Part shown: positions 1-9,017 of the stretch, piece after piece
Layout: every line of letters begins with the position of its first letter
How positions within the stretch are numbered: position 1 is the first letter of the stretch
Assembly (NCBI GenBank): GCA_037189985.1
Contig: JBBCJX010000006.1
Coordinates: 124,001 to 188,000 of the forward strand
Length of the DNA: 64,000 nt
From: UBA2031 sp037189985
Lineage (GTDB): Bacteria > Pseudomonadota > Gammaproteobacteria > Pseudomonadales > Moraxellaceae
Reading direction: 5' to 3'
Translations under genes and position numbers: made by a program
The notes under the pieces: model-generated
Databases searched by the model: none
What the model was told of the DNA's origin: nothing
The model's input: only the letters and a program-made list of their open reading frames with translations

Positions 1-132
1 CAAGCGTTTACGCCCATCGTGCAAGCCTGGATGGCCGAGGCCTATGCCAGACGCCACCCCGGAAATTTCGACCAGTTGCTAACGCTTTACCGCCAGCATT
101 TCGAAGCGCCCTCCGGAGAGCCAACGCCATGA
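1..132 (+). CDS. C-terminal end of an upstream protein (probable DUF4129-type), partial
   Basis: Frame 1 is open from the window edge to a TGA at 130-132, giving 43 codons of a C-terminus. It overlaps the next gene by ATGA, as is usual inside an operon. In many gammaproteobacteria the gene just upstream of DUF4350-MoxR-DUF58 encodes a membrane protein ending in a DUF4129 domain. The Tyr- and Arg-containing tail (LTLYRQHFEAP) would fit such an end, but the piece is too short to prove the family. Confidence 0.55.
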   Translation, partial: QAFTPIVQAWMAEAYARRHPGNFDQLLTLYRQHFEAPSGEPTP

Positions 133-1301
133 GTACCCGACCCGCCTCCGGCCTGCTGCAACGCTACTGGCCCCTGCTGGCAGCACTACTGATAGCTGCC
201 CTGCTGCTGGCCTGCTTCACGCTGGAAAAAAGCGAGCGTGACGCCGGTTACAGCCAAACAGCACAACTCAATCCCTGGCTGGCAGCCGGCCAACTGCTGG
301 AAAAGCGTGGCATGCGGGTACGCTTTTCACCGTATTACAACCGGCTGCCAGCACAGGCCGATGTCATCATGATGGCAACTCCACCCGGCTTGTTGGGGCA
401 ACAGGAACAGACAAAACTTCTGGCATGGGTCGAAAACGGCGGCCATCTGATCGTCGAACCGTCGGGAGTGGACCACGGCGACGATCCTGACGAGGCACGC
501 GAACTGCTGCGACGCTGGCTGGATGTGCGGCTGCAGAAAAACGAAGACGGCAGCGAGAACGTGAGCTCCTTCCTGAATATCGGACAACCTGGTGCACTGG
601 ACTTGCGCAACGTGCAGATGGACAAGGAGGGACGTCTTCAGGCCGGTTTCAGTCCTCGCTTTTCCCTGAAGGCCGGCAGGCTTTCCCCCGCATGGAGCGT
701 GAGCGATGAAAACGGCGCCCACGCCATGCGCTTCCAGATCGGCAGCGGCAACATCACGGTCCTGAGTGACATCCGGTGGATTCACAACCACATGCTGGAA
801 CGTGCCGATCACGGCGCCCTGCTCTGGCGAGTGGTCAATGCATCAGCAGAAGACGAGGTCTGGCTGATACACGGCCAGGATCGGCCCTCACTGTTTGCCG
901 TGCTGCGCGAGAACGCCGCGCCGCTGCTGCTTGCCGTTGGCATTTTCGTGCTGGTCTGGCTGTGGCAGGCAAGCCGGCGCTTCGGGCCGGTACATCAGCT
1001 GCCAGAAGACAATCGCCGGCGCCTCTCGGAGCATCTTGAAGCCAGCGGCCGTTTCCTGTTCCGGCAGGATGCGCTCGGCATGCTGTTCAATGCCAGCCGC
1101 GAGCGCCTGCAAAAACAGATACAACGGCAGCATCCACAATGGCGGCAACTGCCGCTTGAACGGCAAGCCCTGCATCTGGCCGAGCGCAGCGGTATCGAGC
1201 AAGGCGCCATCCTGCGCCTGCTCAGCGAACCAGCTCCCACCCACATCCTGCAATTCGCGGCGGACATCCGCCTGATCAACCGCTTGAGGAAAGCGCCATG
1301 A
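129..1301 (+). CDS. DUF4350 domain membrane protein
   Basis: This 390-residue protein has a hydrophobic segment near residues 13-31 and a second near 262-281. Between them lies a region of about 230 residues probably exposed to the periplasm, and a basic cytoplasmic tail follows. This is the DUF4350 layout, usually found beside MoxR and DUF58 genes. The start overlaps the stop of the preceding gene (ATGA), and its own stop overlaps the MoxR gene the same way, so the genes are almost certainly co-translated. The family role is unknown; such operons are linked by inference to envelope stress or to maturation of other proteins by the MoxR ATPase. No enzymatic motif was seen. Confidence 0.8.
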   Translation: MSTRPASGLLQRYWPLLAALLIAALLLACFTLEKSERDAGYSQTAQLNPWLAAGQLLEKRGMRVRFSPYYNRLPAQADVIMMATPPGLLGQQEQTKLLAWVENGGHLIVEPSGVDHGDDPDEARELLRRWLDVRLQKNEDGSENVSSFLNIGQPGALDLRNVQMDKEGRLQAGFSPRFSLKAGRLSPAWSVSDENGAHAMRFQIGSGNITVLSDIRWIHNHMLERADHGALLWRVVNASAEDEVWLIHGQDRPSLFAVLRENAAPLLLAVGIFVLVWLWQASRRFGPVHQLPEDNRRRLSEHLEASGRFLFRQDALGMLFNASRERLQKQIQRQHPQWRQLPLERQALHLAERSGIEQGAILRLLSEPAPTHILQFAADIRLINRLRKAP

Positions 1302-2320
1302 ACGACATCACGGACAGCAGCATCCCGAAAGGCAGCACCGAGGGCAATCCTCCCACGGACAGCCGTATCAGCAAGGCAGCCGACATCATCCAGCGCCTGC
1401 GTACGGAAATCGGACGTGCTGTCGTGGGTCAGCGCGACGCCGTGGAGCTCAGCCTGATCGCCCTGATTGCAGGCGGCCACGTGCTGGTGGAAGGCGTGCC
1501 CGGTCTCGGCAAGACACTACTGGTACGTGCGCTGGCAAAAACCTTTGGCGGCAGCTTCGCGCGCATCCAGTTCACCCCCGACCTCATGCCTTCCGATGTC
1601 ACCGGACACGCGCTCTACGAACTCAAGAGCCAGGAATTCAAGATCCGCAAAGGCCCGGTGTTCACACACCTGCTGCTGGCTGACGAGATCAATCGCGCAC
1701 CGGCCAAAACCCAGGCCGCCCTGCTGGAAGTGATGCAGGAAAACCAGGTCACCATCGAAGGCCAGTCCTTTCTCCTGCCACGGCCTTTCATGGTGCTGGC
1801 CACGCAGAACCCCATCGAACAGGAAGGCACCTACCCCCTGCCGGAAGCCCAACTTGACCGCTTTTTGCTGAAGGTGGTCGTCGACTATCCCAGCGCCAGT
1901 GAAGAACGCGATTTGCTGAGCCTGGTGACGCAGGGCCGCATTGGCGACAACCTGGATGTGGAAAGCCTGGCCACGCTGGTCAGCCCGGAAACCATACAGA
2001 GCCTGCAACGCCTTGCCGCTTCGGTACGCATTGATGATCGTGTGCGTGATTACGCCGTGGACATCGTCCGCGCCACGCGTGAATGGCCCGGTGTGGCTGT
2101 AGGAGCCGGCCCCCGTGGCGGCATTGCCCTGCTGCGTGCCGCGCGTGTGGCAGCGCTGATGGAAGAGCGCGACTTTGTCACGCCGGATGACGTGAAGCGG
2201 CTTGCGATTGCCGCACTGCGGCATCGCCTGCTGCTTTCTCCGGAGCTGGAAATGGAGGGACTGGACAGCAAGGATGTGCTGAACCAGATACTGGAACACG
2301 TCAAGGCACCGCGCTTGTGA
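1298..2320 (+). CDS. MoxR-family AAA+ ATPase
   Basis: This 340-residue protein has the MoxR AAA+ core: Walker A GVPGLGKT at residues 66-73, Walker B LLLADE at 125-130, sensor region ATQNP at 168-172, and the following LPEAQLDRF element. The C-terminal helical lid carries a GPRGG motif. MoxR ATPases act as chaperone-like remodelers, often together with DUF58/von Willebrand-type partners, and such a partner is the next gene 28 bases downstream. The start codon overlaps the DUF4350 stop. The in vivo substrate cannot be read from the sequence. Confidence 0.93.
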   Translation: MNDITDSSIPKGSTEGNPPTDSRISKAADIIQRLRTEIGRAVVGQRDAVELSLIALIAGGHVLVEGVPGLGKTLLVRALAKTFGGSFARIQFTPDLMPSDVTGHALYELKSQEFKIRKGPVFTHLLLADEINRAPAKTQAALLEVMQENQVTIEGQSFLLPRPFMVLATQNPIEQEGTYPLPEAQLDRFLLKVVVDYPSASEERDLLSLVTQGRIGDNLDVESLATLVSPETIQSLQRLAASVRIDDRVRDYAVDIVRATREWPGVAVGAGPRGGIALLRAARVAALMEERDFVTPDDVKRLAIAALRHRLLLSPELEMEGLDSKDVLNQILEHVKAPRL

Positions 2321-2348
2321 AGACCTTGAGTCAGGATTCGTCGGCTCC

Positions 2349-3677
2349 ATGAAAATCCGCCTGCCGCACTTCCTGCCCGGCCCTCGCCTGCTGCCACTGC
2401 TGGCCGCATGGGCGCTCCTGGCCCTGCTCGCTGTCTGGCGCGAGGATATCTTCCTCAGGCTGTGGCAGGGCAGCGGCCTGCTGCTGGGTATGGGTCTGCT
2501 CACAGAAGGTTTTTTGTTGTGGCACCGACAGTTGCCGTCTTGCCGGCGCGAAATCGCCCCCGTGATTCCGCTGGGCAGCTGGCGCGACGTGGTGATTGAA
2601 ATCACCCATTCCGGCACACAGCCACTGACGCTTGTATTGCATGACCACAGCCCGGCGGCTGCCGAAACCCAAGGCCTTCCACTGCAGCACCGGCTTGATG
2701 CCAATACGCGTACGAGGCTGACCTATCGCCTGCGTTTCAACCGTCGCGGCACGCAGCATTTTCCCGGCATGGACCTGCGCCTGCCAGGGCGGCTCGGCCT
2801 GCTGCAACGGCAGGCTTTCCTGCCCGTGACTGACAGCGTGCGTGTCTATCCGAATTTTGCCGAAGTCTCCAAGTACGCACTGCTGGCCAGCGACAACCGC
2901 CTCTCCCAGCTTGGCATCCGCCTGCGCCGGCGGCGCGGCAGCGGCCTGGAATTCCACCAGCTCCGCGAATACCGCGAAGGCGACACGCTGAAGCAGATCG
3001 ACTGGAAAACCACTTCACGCCTGCGCAAGATCATTGCACGTGAATACCAGGACGAGCGCGACCAGCAAGTGATGCTGCTGCTGGATGGTGGCTTCCGCAT
3101 GCGCAGCCAGGATGGCCGTCTCTCGCATTTTGACGAGGCCCTGAATTCGCTGCTGCTGCTGGCTCATGTCGTGCAACGACAGGGCGACGCCGTCGGCTTC
3201 ATGAGCGTGGCCACGGAGGAGCGCTTCCTGCCACCCGCCAAGGGCCGTGAAGTGACAGGCCGCATCATGAACGCGGTCTTCGACCTGGAGCCCGGCCCGC
3301 AAACGCCGGATTTCCTCGCGATCTGTACACGGCTTGGCGAACAACTCCGCAAGCGCAGCCTCGTCATCCTCATCACCAGCCTGCGCGACGAAGACACCAC
3401 CGAACTCTCGGAAGCCTGCAAGCTGCTTTCCGCCCGCCATCTGGTACTCGTGGCCAACCTGCGCGAACGTGTGCTGGATGATCTTGACCAGAAAGAACCG
3501 GAAAATGCCGATGATGCACTGACCACCGCCGCCACCCATCTTTATCTGCAGCAACGTGACCGCGCTCTTGCACTACTGCGTCACCAAGGCGTGATCGTGC
3601 TCGATACCCTCCCCGACAAACTCGCCGTCGGACTGGTCAACCGCTATCTGGAAATCAAGCGCAGCGGCAGGTTGTAG
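2349..3677 (+). CDS. DUF58 (VWA-like) membrane protein of the MoxR operon
   Basis: This 442-residue protein has two N-terminal hydrophobic segments (about residues 13-32 and 38-57). It then has a cytoplasmic region with the DUF58 signature, including a Gly-Leu-Glu-Phe stretch and REYREGD followed by Ile-Asp-Trp near residues 198-220, and a von Willebrand A-like fold (MLLLDGG). DUF58 proteins are the usual partners of MoxR ATPases. It follows moxR with a 28-base gap and a weak ribosome-binding site, so it is probably the last gene of that operon; the next gene has a 125-base leader. The function is inferred from the operon type only. Confidence 0.88.
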   Translation: MKIRLPHFLPGPRLLPLLAAWALLALLAVWREDIFLRLWQGSGLLLGMGLLTEGFLLWHRQLPSCRREIAPVIPLGSWRDVVIEITHSGTQPLTLVLHDHSPAAAETQGLPLQHRLDANTRTRLTYRLRFNRRGTQHFPGMDLRLPGRLGLLQRQAFLPVTDSVRVYPNFAEVSKYALLASDNRLSQLGIRLRRRRGSGLEFHQLREYREGDTLKQIDWKTTSRLRKIIAREYQDERDQQVMLLLDGGFRMRSQDGRLSHFDEALNSLLLLAHVVQRQGDAVGFMSVATEERFLPPAKGREVTGRIMNAVFDLEPGPQTPDFLAICTRLGEQLRKRSLVILITSLRDEDTTELSEACKLLSARHLVLVANLRERVLDDLDQKEPENADDALTTAATHLYLQQRDRALALLRHQGVIVLDTLPDKLAVGLVNRYLEIKRSGRL

Positions 3678-3709
3678 AAACGCACACCCCGGATGCCTGT
3701 TAACGACAC

Positions 3710-3725
3710 CCCCTCGGAACAGGGG
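3710..3725 (+). terminator. small GC hairpin after the MoxR operon (weak terminator candidate)
   Basis: CCCCT, a six-base loop and AGGGG form a perfect 5-bp stem 33 bases after the DUF58 stop. It is followed by ATTTA rather than a T run, so termination efficiency is doubtful. Confidence 0.3.
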
Positions 3726-3802
3726 ATTTACCCCATGGGCGCACAGCGTCACCATGGCCCCCGCCCGCGCACACGAAATGACCCCGCCACTGGAGCAGCA
3801 CC

Positions 3803-4531
3803 ATGCACAAATCCCTTCTCGCCCTGCTGTTTTCCTGCCTCGCCCTGCTCGCCAGCCCCGGCGTGTTTGCTGCCGGTGGCGAACCCGAATACCAGCAAGG
3901 CTTGGCTCTGTGGCAGCAAGGCAATCGCGCAGGGGCCATGCCGCACTGGCTGAAAGCCGCCGAACAGGGCCACGTCCGGGCGGCCTACGGCGTCGCGCTG
4001 ATGCACAACACCTACCAAGACGCTGACATGAAGATTGCAGCGCGCTGGTTTCGCGTCGCTGCCGATGGCGGCATTCCGGAGGCCATGCACAGCATGGGAA
4101 TTTTCTACATGAACGGTCTGGGAGGGCTCACGGCCAATGAAGCCACTGCCGTGCAATGGTTCCAGAAAGCGGCAGCCGCCGGCGAGACCGAGGCCATGGT
4201 GATGCTGGCGGCCCTTCATACCGAAGGCCGTGGCGTGCCGAAAGATCCCAAGGCTGCCCTGAAATGGAATATTGCCGCCGCCGAGAAGGGGCATCCGATC
4301 GCCATGACCACCATCGGCCTCGCCCTGCTGCAGGGCAACCAGGGCGCTGCGGTGAATACTGGCCAGGCCATCGCCCTGCTCAAGGATGCTGCCAGCCAGG
4401 GCGGCGTTGATGCCATGCGCATTCTTGCCAAGGTTTACGCGGAAGGATTTGGTGTCCCTGTCGATCAGGCCCAGGCCGCCGACTGGGCCAAACGGGCGGC
4501 AGCCTGCGACGGCCAGATCATTTGCGAGTAA
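3803..4531 (+). CDS. secreted Sel1-like repeat (TPR-type) protein
   Basis: This 242-residue protein starts with a clear signal peptide ending near residue 23 (GVFA|AGG). It continues with about five Sel1-like repeats of roughly 36 residues, each with the A-x-x-W/F-x-x-x-A-A-x-x-G pattern, for example AARWFRVAADGG, AVQWFQKAAAAG and ALKWNIAAAEKG. Sel1 repeats form helical scaffolds for protein-protein contacts. The protein is probably periplasmic. It stands alone between the MoxR operon and the convergent hisC, so no partner is suggested by context. It ends in a Cys-containing tail (AACDGQIICE). The ligand is unknown. Confidence 0.85.
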   Translation: MHKSLLALLFSCLALLASPGVFAAGGEPEYQQGLALWQQGNRAGAMPHWLKAAEQGHVRAAYGVALMHNTYQDADMKIAARWFRVAADGGIPEAMHSMGIFYMNGLGGLTANEATAVQWFQKAAAAGETEAMVMLAALHTEGRGVPKDPKAALKWNIAAAEKGHPIAMTTIGLALLQGNQGAAVNTGQAIALLKDAASQGGVDAMRILAKVYAEGFGVPVDQAQAADWAKRAAACDGQIICE

Positions 4532-4557
4532 GCGCGCCACAAAGAGCGCATGACCCG

Positions 4558-4580
4558 GGCCGGGTAGGACTTACCCGGCC
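4558..4580. terminator. hairpin between convergent Sel1 gene and hisC
   Basis: A perfect 9-bp stem (GGCCGGGTA / TACCCGGCC) with a 5-base loop lies between the Sel1 gene and hisC and covers the hisC stop codon. Neither side has a long T run, so it may act as a transcript-end stabiliser rather than a strong terminator. Confidence 0.45.
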
Positions 4581-5632
4581 AGGATGTCCTTCAGTGCCGA
4601 AACAAGTGCGGCATTCTGCTCCGGCGCGCCTACCGTGATCCGCAGGAACTGCTCGATGCGTGGCTGCCGGAAATGCCGTACGATCACGCCACGATCACGC
4701 AGTTGCTGCGCAATGGCCGACGCGTCATGCCCCGGATGACGGGCAAACACGAAATTGGCCGCCGACGGCAAGACCTCGAAACCCAGCGCTGCAAGATTCG
4801 CCACCAGACCGATACGGCTGGCAATCACCGCCTGCCGCGTTTGCTCGAAATATTCCCGATCCGCAAACGCAGCCGCGCCACCGGCAATGGCCAGCCTGTC
4901 CAGCGGATAGGAATTGAAGCTGTTCTTGATGCGCTCCAGCGCCGCAATCAGGTCAGGATGGCCAATGGCCAATCCCACCCGCAAGCCCGCCAGGGAACGT
5001 GACTTGGACAGTGTCTGCACCACCAGCAGATTGGGGTATGTCTCCACGAGACCCACCGCCGTTTCGCCACCGAAATCGATATAGGCCTCATCAATCACCA
5101 CCACGGATTCCGTATTGGCTTTCAGCAGAGACTCGATAGTGGCAAGTGAGGTCAACACACCGGTAGGCGCATTGGGATTGGGAAAAATGATGCCGCCATT
5201 GGGCTGGCGATAATCCGCCGCATCGATTTCGAAGCGGGCATTGAGCGGCACTTTCTGGAACGGCACGCCGTAAAGACCGCAATACACCGGATAGAAGCTG
5301 TAAGTAATGTCCGGGAACAGCAGCGGCTCGTCATGCTTGAGCAAACCGTGGAAAGCATGGGCCAGTACTTCGTCCGAGCCGTTGCCCACGAACACGCAGG
5401 ACTTCGCCATACCGTAATACGCGGCCACGGCCGTTTTCAGGACATCGCTGTCCGGGTCCGGATAGAGGCGCAACTCATTACCCAGCACCGCCTGCATCGC
5501 GGCAATAGCCTTGGGCGACGGGCCATAGGGGTTCTCGTTGGTGTTCAGCTTGACGAGGTTGGCGATCTTCGGCTGCTCGCCCGGCACATAGGGGACGAGA
5601 TCATGGACGAAGCGGCTCCAGTACTTGCTCAT
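4571..5632 (-). CDS. hisC: histidinol-phosphate aminotransferase
   Basis: This 353-residue fold-type I PLP enzyme converts imidazole acetol phosphate and glutamate to histidinol phosphate, step 7 of histidine synthesis. Seen in the sequence: the N-terminal NTNENPYGPSP motif, the PNPNAPTG loop, the DEAYIDF element and the PLP lysine region SKSRSLAGLR with Lys210. It is the last gene of a minus-strand run murA-hisG-hisD-hisC, 40 bases after hisD. That order is standard in Pseudomonas-like bacteria. Confidence 0.96.
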   Translation of the reverse strand: MSKYWSRFVHDLVPYVPGEQPKIANLVKLNTNENPYGPSPKAIAAMQAVLGNELRLYPDPDSDVLKTAVAAYYGMAKSCVFVGNGSDEVLAHAFHGLLKHDEPLLFPDITYSFYPVYCGLYGVPFQKVPLNARFEIDAADYRQPNGGIIFPNPNAPTGVLTSLATIESLLKANTESVVVIDEAYIDFGGETAVGLVETYPNLLVVQTLSKSRSLAGLRVGLAIGHPDLIAALERIKNSFNSYPLDRLAIAGGAAAFADREYFEQTRQAVIASRIGLVANLAALGFEVLPSAANFVFARHPGHDASAIAQQLRDRGVIVRHFRQPRIEQFLRITVGAPEQNAALVSALKDILAG

Positions 5633-5672
5633 GGACAGGCTCTTGGAAAAAACGTCGGACCGCCGGAGCGGC

Positions 5673-6977
5673 TCATTTCAGGATGCGGTATTCCGCCGAA
5701 CGCGCATGCGCTTCCAGGCTCTCGCCGCGCGCCAGCGTGGATGCGACTTTTGCCAGCGTAGACGCGCCGGCGGCGGAGCAGCCGATCAGGCTGGAACGCT
5801 TCTGGAAGTCGTACACACCGAGCGGCGACGAAAAACGTGCAGTACCCGAGGTCGGCAGCACATGGTTAGGGCCGGCGCAGTAATCCCCCAGTGCCTCCGG
5901 CGTGTAGCGCCCCATGAAGATAGCGCCGGCATGGCGGATTTCCGGCAGCAGCGCCTCGGGGTCTTCCACGGAAAGCTCCAGGTGCTCCGGCGCGATGTGG
6001 TTGATGAGTTGCAGCGCCTCGGCACGGTCACGCACCTTGATGAGGGCGCCGCGACCGGCCAGCGACTTGCGCACGATGTCCTGCCGCGCGAGCGTGGGCA
6101 GGAGTTTCTCGATGCTGGCATAGACCGCCGTCAAGAACTCCTGGCTTTCCGAGAGCAGGATGGCCTGGGCGTCCTCGTCGTGCTCGGCCTGCGAAAAGAG
6201 GTCCATGGCAATCCAGTCCGGATTGGACTGTGCATCGGCATAGACCAGGATTTCGGAAGGGCCGGCGATCATGTCGATGCCCACCTTGCCGAAAACCATG
6301 CGCTTGGCGGTGGCCACATAGATGTTGCCGGGGCCGACGATCTTGTCCACGGCCGGCACCGTGAGCGTGCCATAGGCCAAAGCAGCCACGGCCTGCGCGC
6401 CACCGATGGTGAACACGCGATCCACGCCGGCAAGATGCGCGGCCGCAAACACCAGTTCATTCACCTCGCCGCCCGGCGTCGGCACCACCATGATGATTTC
6501 GCGCACACCCGCCACCTTGGCCGGCAGTGCATTCATGAGCACGGACGAGGGATAGGACGCCTTGCCGCCCGGCACGTAGATGCCGACGCGGTCCAGCGGC
6601 GTGATCTGCTGGCCGAGCACGGTGCCGTCGGCTTCGGTGTACTGCCAGGAGTCCTGCTTCTGTTTTTCGTGATAGCCACGCACGCGCTCTGCCGCTGCCT
6701 TCAGGGCCTTGCGTTCGGCGTCGGGCAGGCCCTCGTAGGCTTCCTGCAAACGGCCCGCCGTTATTTCCAGTTGGGCCGCCTCCGTCACTTCCAGCCGGTC
6801 AAAACGGCGGGTGAACTCCAGCAGGGCGGCATCGCCCTCGCGGCGCACGCGGCCCACGATGTCGGTCACGGCCTGCTGCACGCCGGTATCGCTCACGGAC
6901 TCCCAGGCCAGCAAGGTTTCCAGTCGCTTGTCAAAGCCGGCCACCACAGTGTCCAGGCGGGGAATGAGTTCAGTCAT
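5673..6977 (-). CDS. hisD: histidinol dehydrogenase
   Basis: From the start chosen here the protein has 434 residues, the usual HisD length. It begins MTELIPRLDT and has a good GGGAGG ribosome-binding site about 8 bases upstream. A longer open frame to 7103 would run into hisG and has no support. HisD oxidises L-histidinol to histidine in two NAD-dependent steps and binds zinc. The family motifs VPGGKASYPSSVLM, VGPGNIYV, IAGPSEI and SQAEHDEDAQA (metal and catalytic Gln/His/Glu) are all present. The region before it, between hisG and hisD, holds two strong hairpins. Confidence 0.96.
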   Translation of the reverse strand: MTELIPRLDTVVAGFDKRLETLLAWESVSDTGVQQAVTDIVGRVRREGDAALLEFTRRFDRLEVTEAAQLEITAGRLQEAYEGLPDAERKALKAAAERVRGYHEKQKQDSWQYTEADGTVLGQQITPLDRVGIYVPGGKASYPSSVLMNALPAKVAGVREIIMVVPTPGGEVNELVFAAAHLAGVDRVFTIGGAQAVAALAYGTLTVPAVDKIVGPGNIYVATAKRMVFGKVGIDMIAGPSEILVYADAQSNPDWIAMDLFSQAEHDEDAQAILLSESQEFLTAVYASIEKLLPTLARQDIVRKSLAGRGALIKVRDRAEALQLINHIAPEHLELSVEDPEALLPEIRHAGAIFMGRYTPEALGDYCAGPNHVLPTSGTARFSSPLGVYDFQKRSSLIGCSAAGASTLAKVASTLARGESLEAHARSAEYRILK

Positions 6978-6991
6978 GTTGCCAACCTCCC

Positions 6992-7024
6992 GGAGAGGGA
7001 AAACCATTTCGTGTTTCCCTCTCC
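6992..7024 (-). repeat. 11-bp perfect inverted repeat ahead of hisD
   Basis: GGAGAGGGAAA at 6992-7002 and its exact complement at 7014-7024 enclose an 11-base loop. In the transcript this stem ends only a few bases before the GGGAGG ribosome-binding site of hisD, so it could influence hisD translation or protect hisD mRNA after processing. Confidence 0.6.
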
Positions 7025-7028
7025 TCTT

Positions 7029-7047
7029 CCTCTCCGCCACGGAGAGG
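7029..7047 (-). repeat. 8-bp hairpin between hisG and hisD
   Basis: CCTCTCCG, a 3-base loop and CGGAGAGG form a perfect hairpin just after the hisG stop. It shares the GGAGAGG core with the neighbouring 6992-7024 stem, so the pair looks like a small composite repeat. Similar CCTCTCC/GGAGAGG palindromes occur as dispersed repeats in many proteobacteria. Confidence 0.55.
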
Positions 7048-7053
7048 CATTCA

Positions 7054-7701
7054 TCAAGCAGCGGCCTGCTCGCGCTTGGCGACAGCCGCCTCCAGTTGCG
7101 CAATGATGGGCTGGATCAGCGCATGCTTCATTTTCATCGCTGCCTTGTTCACGATGAGGCGCGAGGTGACATGGGCAATAAGCTCGGTCGGCTCCAGCCC
7201 GTTTTCCTTCAGCGTCTTGCCCGTATCCACCACGTCCACGATGCGGTCGGCGAGCCCCATCAAGGGCGCCAGCTCCATGGAGCCGTAGAGTTTGATCAGC
7301 TCCACCTGTTCGCCTTTCTCGGCGTAATAGCGCTGCGTCACGTTGACGAACTTGGTCGCCACACGCAGCCGCCCTTTCACGGCCGGCGCATTCACCGGGC
7401 CCGCCACCATCAGCCGGCAGCGTGCAATGCGCAGGTCCAGAGGCTCGTACACGCCGCTGGCGCCATGCTCCATCAGCACGTCCTTGCCGGCGACGCCGAT
7501 GTCCGCCGCGCCGTTTTCCACGTAGGTCGGCACGTCGGTGGCGCGCACGATGACGATCTGCACGGCCGGGTTCGTGGTCGGGAAAATCAGCTTGCGTGAT
7601 TTTTCCGGATCATCCAGCAAATCGATGCCGGCCTCGCGCAGCAGCGGCAGCGTGTCGTTGAGGATGCGGCCCTTGGAAAGGGCAATCGTGATCTGGCTCA
7701 T
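7054..7701 (-). CDS. hisG: ATP phosphoribosyltransferase catalytic subunit, short form
   Basis: This 215-residue protein begins MSQITIALSKGRIL and contains the family motifs DIGVAGKDVL and VDTGKTLKENGLEP. It catalyses the first step of histidine synthesis, joining ATP and PRPP. Its length is that of the short HisG(S) form, which lacks the C-terminal allosteric domain. Such enzymes need the HisZ regulatory subunit; no hisZ is present in this window. The gene starts 11 bases after murA on the minus strand. Confidence 0.95.
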   Translation of the reverse strand: MSQITIALSKGRILNDTLPLLREAGIDLLDDPEKSRKLIFPTTNPAVQIVIVRATDVPTYVENGAADIGVAGKDVLMEHGASGVYEPLDLRIARCRLMVAGPVNAPAVKGRLRVATKFVNVTQRYYAEKGEQVELIKLYGSMELAPLMGLADRIVDVVDTGKTLKENGLEPTELIAHVTSRLIVNKAAMKMKHALIQPIIAQLEAAVAKREQAAA

Positions 7702-7712
7702 GGCACTCGCCT

Positions 7713-8981
7713 TCAGTTCTTGCCGGAAACGCGCTTGATCTGCGCGCCCAGGCTTTGCAGTTTTTCTTCCACGCGCTCGTAGCCACGGTCGATGTGGTAG
7801 ATGCGGTCGACCAGCGTATCACCGTTGGCGGCCAGCGCCGCAATCACCAGCGACATGGAGGCGCGCAGGTCGGTCGCCATCACGGGAGCGGCCTGTAGAG
7901 TTGGCACGCCGGTCACGATGGCCGTATGCCCATCCACGGCAATGTTGGCGCCCAAGCGGTTCAGCTCCGGCACGTGCATGAAACGGTTCTCGAAGATCGT
8001 TTCGATGATGGCGCCCGTGCCTTCCGCCACCACGTTTACGGCCATGAACTGGGCCTGCATGTCGGTGGGAAAGCCGGGGTGCGGCGCCGTGCGGAAATTC
8101 ACCGCCTTCGGGCGCTGCCCCTTCATGTCCAGTTCGATCCAATCCGGCCCGGTCGTGATCTCGGCGCCGGCTTCGCGGAATTTCTGCAACACGGCATCCA
8201 GCAGGGACGGATCCGTGTTCAGCGTTTTCACGCGCCCGCCCGTCACCGCCGCCGCCGCGAGATAGGAGCCCGTTTCAATACGGTCCGCGATCACGGCATA
8301 GGTGCAACCCGTGAGGGCTTCCACCCCGTGCACGGTGATGGTGTCGGTGCCGGCGCCTTCGATACGCGCGCCCATGGCCGTGAGCAGGCCCGCCAGGTTC
8401 ACGATCTCGGGCTCACGTGCCGCGTTCTCGATCACGGTGGTACCTTCGGCCAGGGTCGCGGCCATGAGCAGGTTTTCCGTGCCGCCCACCGTCACCATGT
8501 CGAAGACGAAGCGCGCACCCTTCAAGCGGCCATTCGTCTTCGCATGGACATAGCCGTTTTCCACCCGGATTTCCGCGCCCAGCGCCTCCAGCGCCTTGAG
8601 GTGCTGGTCCACGGGACGCGAGCCGATGGCACAGCCGCCGGGCAGCGAGACCGTGGCCTCGTGGAAGCGCGCCAGCAGCGGGCCCAACACGAAGATGGAA
8701 GCGCGCATGGTGCGCACCAGCTCGTAAGGTGCCACCGCCGTGGTCAGCGTGTTGGCGTTCACCTCCACCTGGCACTTCTCGTCGATCACCATGGACACGC
8801 CCATGTTCGAGAGAATCTGGATCATGGTGGTGATGTCGCGCAATTGCGGCACGTTGGTCAGCGTCACCGGCGTCGTGCCCAGGAGCGCGCCGGCCAGGAG
8901 CGGCAGGGCGGCGTTCTTGGCGCCGGAAATGCGGACTTCGCCATCAAGGCGCGCGCCGCCGGTAATCAGTAACTTGTCCAT
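7713..8981 (-). CDS. murA: UDP-N-acetylglucosamine 1-carboxyvinyltransferase
   Basis: This 422-residue enzyme of the EPSP synthase fold transfers enolpyruvate from PEP to UDP-GlcNAc, the first committed step of peptidoglycan synthesis. The N-terminal SGAKNAALPLLA motif and the active-site loop PGGCAIGSRP are present; Cys117 is the residue attacked by fosfomycin, so the enzyme is expected to be of the sensitive type. It lies 99 bases after ibaG on the minus strand, the usual gammaproteobacterial neighbour, and that gap holds two inverted repeats. hisG follows after 11 bases. Confidence 0.97.
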   Translation of the reverse strand: MDKLLITGGARLDGEVRISGAKNAALPLLAGALLGTTPVTLTNVPQLRDITTMIQILSNMGVSMVIDEKCQVEVNANTLTTAVAPYELVRTMRASIFVLGPLLARFHEATVSLPGGCAIGSRPVDQHLKALEALGAEIRVENGYVHAKTNGRLKGARFVFDMVTVGGTENLLMAATLAEGTTVIENAAREPEIVNLAGLLTAMGARIEGAGTDTITVHGVEALTGCTYAVIADRIETGSYLAAAAVTGGRVKTLNTDPSLLDAVLQKFREAGAEITTGPDWIELDMKGQRPKAVNFRTAPHPGFPTDMQAQFMAVNVVAEGTGAIIETIFENRFMHVPELNRLGANIAVDGHTAIVTGVPTLQAAPVMATDLRASMSLVIAALAANGDTLVDRIYHIDRGYERVEEKLQSLGAQIKRVSGKN

Positions 8982-9017
8982 TTTCCTGCCTGAAAAAGCG
9001 ATGTTCAGAAACGAAAT

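Noticed and set aside
5625..7106. 493-codon plus-strand frame opposite hisD
   Set aside because: It is antisense to hisD and rich in Arg/His/Gln; no ribosome-binding site.
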